DNA from: Saccharothrix luteola
Lineage (GTDB): Bacteria; Actinomycetota; Actinomycetes; Mycobacteriales; Pseudonocardiaceae
Assembly: GCF_020859565.1 (NCBI RefSeq)
Contig: NZ_JAJHUO010000007.1
Span: forward strand, 266,976-330,975
Reading direction: 5' to 3'
Length of the DNA stretch: 64,000 nucleotides
The notes under the pieces are model-generated. The model was not told the origin of the DNA and did no database searches. It was given only the letters and a program-made list of their open reading frames with translations. The translations under genes and the position numbers were made by a program. Positions 58,523-64,000 of this stretch are shown here, in pieces. The stretch's first letter is position 1. Each line of letters starts with the position of its first letter.

Positions 58523-59084
58523 GCCAGTCGAGGCCCGCGACCACCTCGTCCGGGCCGAGGCCGCGCACCTGTCTTTGGTACTGGTAGACCTCGGGGGCGA
58601 GCGGCGCCATCAAGGCGTCCACCACGGCCGCGGGCGCGCCGTCCACCAGCGAGGCGACGTGCCGCCGCCAGAAGCCGTAGGCGCCCGCCCGGAACCGCGC
58701 CCGGCCCGTCTCGGCGCCGAGCACCAGGTGCAGGTGCCGTTCCAGCAGGCCGACCATGGTCCGGTAGAACGCGGCCAGCCGTTCGTCGGGCGACGCGCCC
58801 GGGCCCAGCGGCGGCGGGCCGGTGAGGATGCGGTCCTGGATGTCGGACTCGTGCTCGTCCAGCAGCGCCTGCGCGATCGACGTCGTGTCCGGATAACGCC
58901 GGTAGAGCGTCGCCCGGCCCACGCCGGCGGCACGCGCGATGTCCTCCATCGTCACGCCGACCGCCCCGCCCGCGGCGGCGAACACCTCCTCCGCGGCGGC
59001 GAGCACGCGGGCCCTGTTGCGGGCGGCATCGGCCCGCTCCCGAGTGCGACCGGTGGTGGTGGCGGCCTCGGCCGGTGACGACAT
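58494..59084 (-). CDS. TetR-family transcriptional regulator
   Basis: A 196-residue regulator. The HTH is at about residues 18-62 (ARVLAAAEEVFAAAGGAVGVTMEDIARAAGVGRATLYRRYP in two parts); the C-terminal helices include LLERHLHLVLGAETGRARFRAG and HVASLVDGAPAAVVDALMAPL. The ATG at 59084 is used; one at 59096 would add four residues. Its 3' end overlaps kptA by 29 bp. It begins 45 bp from the 22-bp repeat array, and no operator-like dyad apart from that array is visible upstream. Confidence 0.88.
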   Translation of the reverse strand: MSSPAEAATTTGRTRERADAARNRARVLAAAEEVFAAAGGAVGVTMEDIARAAGVGRATLYRRYPDTTSIAQALLDEHESDIQDRILTGPPPLGPGASPDERLAAFYRTMVGLLERHLHLVLGAETGRARFRAGAYGFWRRHVASLVDGAPAAVVDALMAPLAPEVYQYQRQVRGLGPDEVVAGLDWLTRRVLAGS

Positions 59085-59129
59085 GTGACCAACCATACGC
59101 AGACAGCCAAACCGCCCGCGCCCAACCGC

Positions 59130-59277
59130 CCCGAACGTCGAACTCGCGGGACCTGAGCGTTCGACACGCGGGACCTGAGCGTTCGACACGCGGGACGCGA
59201 ACGTTCGACACGCGCGTGTGTCCTACGTTCGGAACGCGCGTGTCCTACGTTCGGAATGGCCGAGTTGAACGCTCGGT
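59130..59277. repeat. Seven 22-bp repeats, four direct and three inverted
   Basis: Direct units start at 59130, 59152, 59174 and 59196; units 2 and 3 are identical (CCTGAGCGTTCGACACGCG then GGA). Inverted units occupy 59212-59233, 59234-59255 and 59256-59277; the second of these is the complement of TCCGAACGTAGGACACGCG followed by CGT. Direct unit 4 and the first inverted unit share a few bases at the turn. The family matches the array at 52239-52370. Confidence 0.9.
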
Positions 59278-59282
59278 GCAGG

Positions 59283-59438
59283 TCAGAGGAGCCAGGCGAG
59301 GGCGGCGCCCACGGCGACGACGGTCAGGACCAGCAGCACGACCGCCAGGCCCCGGGCCGTCTTCCACGTGCTGTAGACGCCGCCACCGAGGAACCCGGCC
59401 AGCGCGATCAGGCCGATGACCACGTACTCCTTCGGCAT
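59283..59438 (-). CDS. Small membrane protein fused to the hisB stop
   Basis: A 51-residue protein with two membrane helices (VVIGLIALAGFLGGGVY; LAVVLLVLTVVAVGAALAWLL) joined by the short cytoplasmic-type loop STWKTARG. The ATG follows the hisB TAG without a gap (TAGATG), and AAGGGTG nine bases before the ATG can serve as Shine-Dalgarno, so translation is coupled to hisB. Codon third positions are GC-rich as in its neighbours. It falls below usual gene-finding limits. The function is unknown. Confidence 0.7.
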   Translation of the reverse strand: MPKEYVVIGLIALAGFLGGGVYSTWKTARGLAVVLLVLTVVAVGAALAWLL

Positions 59439-62488
<3,050 letters not shown>

Positions 62489-62622
62489 TCAGCCCGGGTC
62501 CCGAGTGGTGAACCCGACAAACGGGGGCTACCTCGATCCGTGATCGACGGGCCACGCTGCGTGTGCACCTCTTGCGGGTGTTCCCCATCTCCGTCGCAAC
62601 CCCTGCTGATGATGGAGGCTTG

Positions 62623-63936
62623 ATGTTCACCAAGCGGCGCGGCCTCGTGGCCGCCGCGCTGGTCGCGAGCGTGGCCCTGGTGCTCCCCGCGCACCCCGGC
62701 TCGGCGCAACCGGCGACCGCCCAAACCCCCGATCGGACCGTGTTCGAGGTCACCGCGACCTCACCCGAGGCGAGGACGAAGGTCGCCCGGACCGGGGTCG
62801 ACGTCCTCGGCCAGAACGGCGACACGCTCACCGTGATCGCCGAACCCCGCCAGCAGTGGCTGCTGCGCGCCACCGGTCTGCCGATGAGGAACGCCGGTGA
62901 CGCGGACGCCCAGCTCGCGGGCCTGGGCAAGGCGGACTTCGCCGACCCCCAGCTCGGCGCGCAGGACTTCCCGTCCGGCTACACCGGCTACCACAACTAC
63001 GCCGAGATGGTCGCCGAGCTGAACCAGACCGTCAGCGACCACCCGAACCTCGTCACGCTGCGCAGCATCGGCAAGTCGTACCAGAACCGCGACCTGTGGA
63101 TGATCAAGATCAGCGACAACCCGGCGTCCGACGAGTCCGAGCCCGAGGTGCTGTTCACCTGCAACCAGCACGCGCGGGAGCACCTGACCGTGGAGATGTG
63201 CCTGCACATCATCAAGCGGTACACGGACAACTACGCGTCCAACGCGGCCATCAAGGGCGCGGTCGACAGCCGGGAGATCTGGGTCATCCCCAGCGTCAAC
63301 CCGGACGGCGCCGAGTACGACATCGCGACCGGCTCGTTCCGGGCGTGGCGCAAGAACCGGCAGCCGAACTCCACCGCGACCGGCACGGACCCGAACCGCA
63401 ACTGGGGCCACCAGTGGGGCTGCTGCGGCGGTTCCAGCGGCAGCGGGTCGAGCGACACCTACCGCGGCCCGTCGGCGTTCTCCGCGCCGGAGGTCGCGCG
63501 GGTCCGCGACTTCGTGAACGGCCGCGTGGTGGGCGGTGTGCAGCAGATCAAGTCGCACATCGACTGGCACACGTTCTCGGAGCTGATCCTGTGGCCGTAC
63601 GGCTACACCTACAACGACACCGCCGCGGGCCTGGACGCCACCCAGGCCAACGTCTTCCAGACCATGGGCAGGCGGATGGCGTCGTTGAACGGCTACACGC
63701 CGCAGCAGGCCAGCGACCTCTACATCACCGACGGCAGCGTCGACGACTGGATGTGGGCCGCCCACAAGATCTGGAGCTACACGTTCGAGATGTACCCCAG
63801 GTCGGCGAGCGGCACCAGCGGCTTCTACCCGCGCGACACGCTGATCGCCGCGCAGACCTCGCGCAACGACACGGCGGTGCAGTTGTTCCTCGACTACTCC
63901 GACTGCGTCCCGCGCATCACCGGACGCACCTGCTGA
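62623..63936 (+). CDS. Secreted M14 zinc carboxypeptidase
   Basis: A 437-residue secreted enzyme removing C-terminal residues from peptides. Residues 1-30 are a signal peptide (RRGLVAAALVASVALVLPAHPGSA); about 35-110 form a propeptide; the catalytic domain starts at YHNYAEMVAEL. Zinc ligands are H183 and E186 (NQHAREH) and H312 (SHIDWHTFSE); the catalytic base is E389 (TFEMYP). WGHQWGCCGGSSGSGSSDTYRGPSAFS (in two blocks) is typical of the streptomycete carboxypeptidase T/A-like group. TGGAGG lies upstream of the ATG. It is divergent from hisD; the last 64 bp of the window hold nothing I recognise. Confidence 0.94.
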   Translation: MFTKRRGLVAAALVASVALVLPAHPGSAQPATAQTPDRTVFEVTATSPEARTKVARTGVDVLGQNGDTLTVIAEPRQQWLLRATGLPMRNAGDADAQLAGLGKADFADPQLGAQDFPSGYTGYHNYAEMVAELNQTVSDHPNLVTLRSIGKSYQNRDLWMIKISDNPASDESEPEVLFTCNQHAREHLTVEMCLHIIKRYTDNYASNAAIKGAVDSREIWVIPSVNPDGAEYDIATGSFRAWRKNRQPNSTATGTDPNRNWGHQWGCCGGSSGSGSSDTYRGPSAFSAPEVARVRDFVNGRVVGGVQQIKSHIDWHTFSELILWPYGYTYNDTAAGLDATQANVFQTMGRRMASLNGYTPQQASDLYITDGSVDDWMWAAHKIWSYTFEMYPRSASGTSGFYPRDTLIAAQTSRNDTAVQLFLDYSDCVPRITGRTC

Positions 63937-64000
63937 CGGCCTCCACGGCCTGATCGACCAGGCGCGGGCTCGCCGAGGTGGGGTGACACCCTCACCACCT

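Overview
The window is high-GC DNA with strongly GC-biased third codon positions. It looks like an actinobacterial chromosome, most probably of the Pseudonocardiales (Saccharothrix, Lentzea or Actinosynnema type; this placement is inference). Supporting marks are XRE/DUF397 pairs, an AfsR-type regulator, PriA in place of separate HisA and TrpF, and a hisDCB...hisHA...hisF/hisI - trpE/C/B/A - lgt - gltBD - pyk/tesB order that is also known from streptomycetes and, in part, mycobacteria. I saw no rRNA, tRNA, CRISPR array, transposase, phage gene or secondary-metabolite megasynthase.

Layout. 0-24 kb is accessory: a truncated LuxR-type ATPase regulator; a secreted chitinase behind two DasR-like boxes; a possible PD-(D/E)xK protein; an AfsR-like regulator; a DedA protein; an XRE/DUF397 pair; a sulfate-transporter/carbonic-anhydrase fusion; 6-phosphogluconate dehydrogenase; a LacI regulator next to a secreted GH30 glycosidase with a ricin-type lectin domain; an unrecognised secreted protein; and an ECF sigma factor fused through a zinc motif, a membrane helix and a Thr linker to an extracellular glycoside hydrolase. 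A LysE exporter/Lrp/decarboxylase group follows. 24-38 kb is mostly housekeeping: tesB, pyk, DUF2461, an XPB-like helicase C-terminal-domain protein, gltD/gltB and a dicarboxylate symporter. 38.8-44.2 kb holds an orphan TAXI-type binding lipoprotein, a two-component system whose genes are separated by an oppositely oriented AMIN-like secreted protein gene, and lgt. 44.9-50 kb is the trp cluster (trpE, membrane protein, C, B, A; no trpD, trpG or trpF). 50-62.5 kb is the his region, split by other genes: hisF-membrane protein-hisI, a cold-shock gene, an HTH/Clp-N regulator, priA-hisH, a split transketolase beside soxR, kptA, a tetR, and hisD-hisC-hisB with a 51-codon gene fused to its end. A secreted M14 carboxypeptidase closes the window.

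How genes work together. PriA probably serves both histidine and tryptophan synthesis, which fits the absence of trpF. Chitin and glycan degradation is a theme of the left arm (GH18, GH30, and the GH domain on the sigma factor), each with its own regulatory logic. Several intergenic regions hold clean dyads that predict autoregulation: TTTCAACG-CA-CGTTGAAA between tetR and trpE, twin GTCAAC-N5-GTTGAC before the HTH/Clp-N gene, and a SoxR-box-like dyad before the transketolase pair.

Most unusual features: the sigma-GH fusion; two arrays of the same 22-bp repeat about 6.8 kb apart, one containing inverted units; a 17-bp perfect inverted repeat with a nine-G loop; and a low-complexity region ending in 17-bp tandem repeats that run into a histidine-kinase gene.
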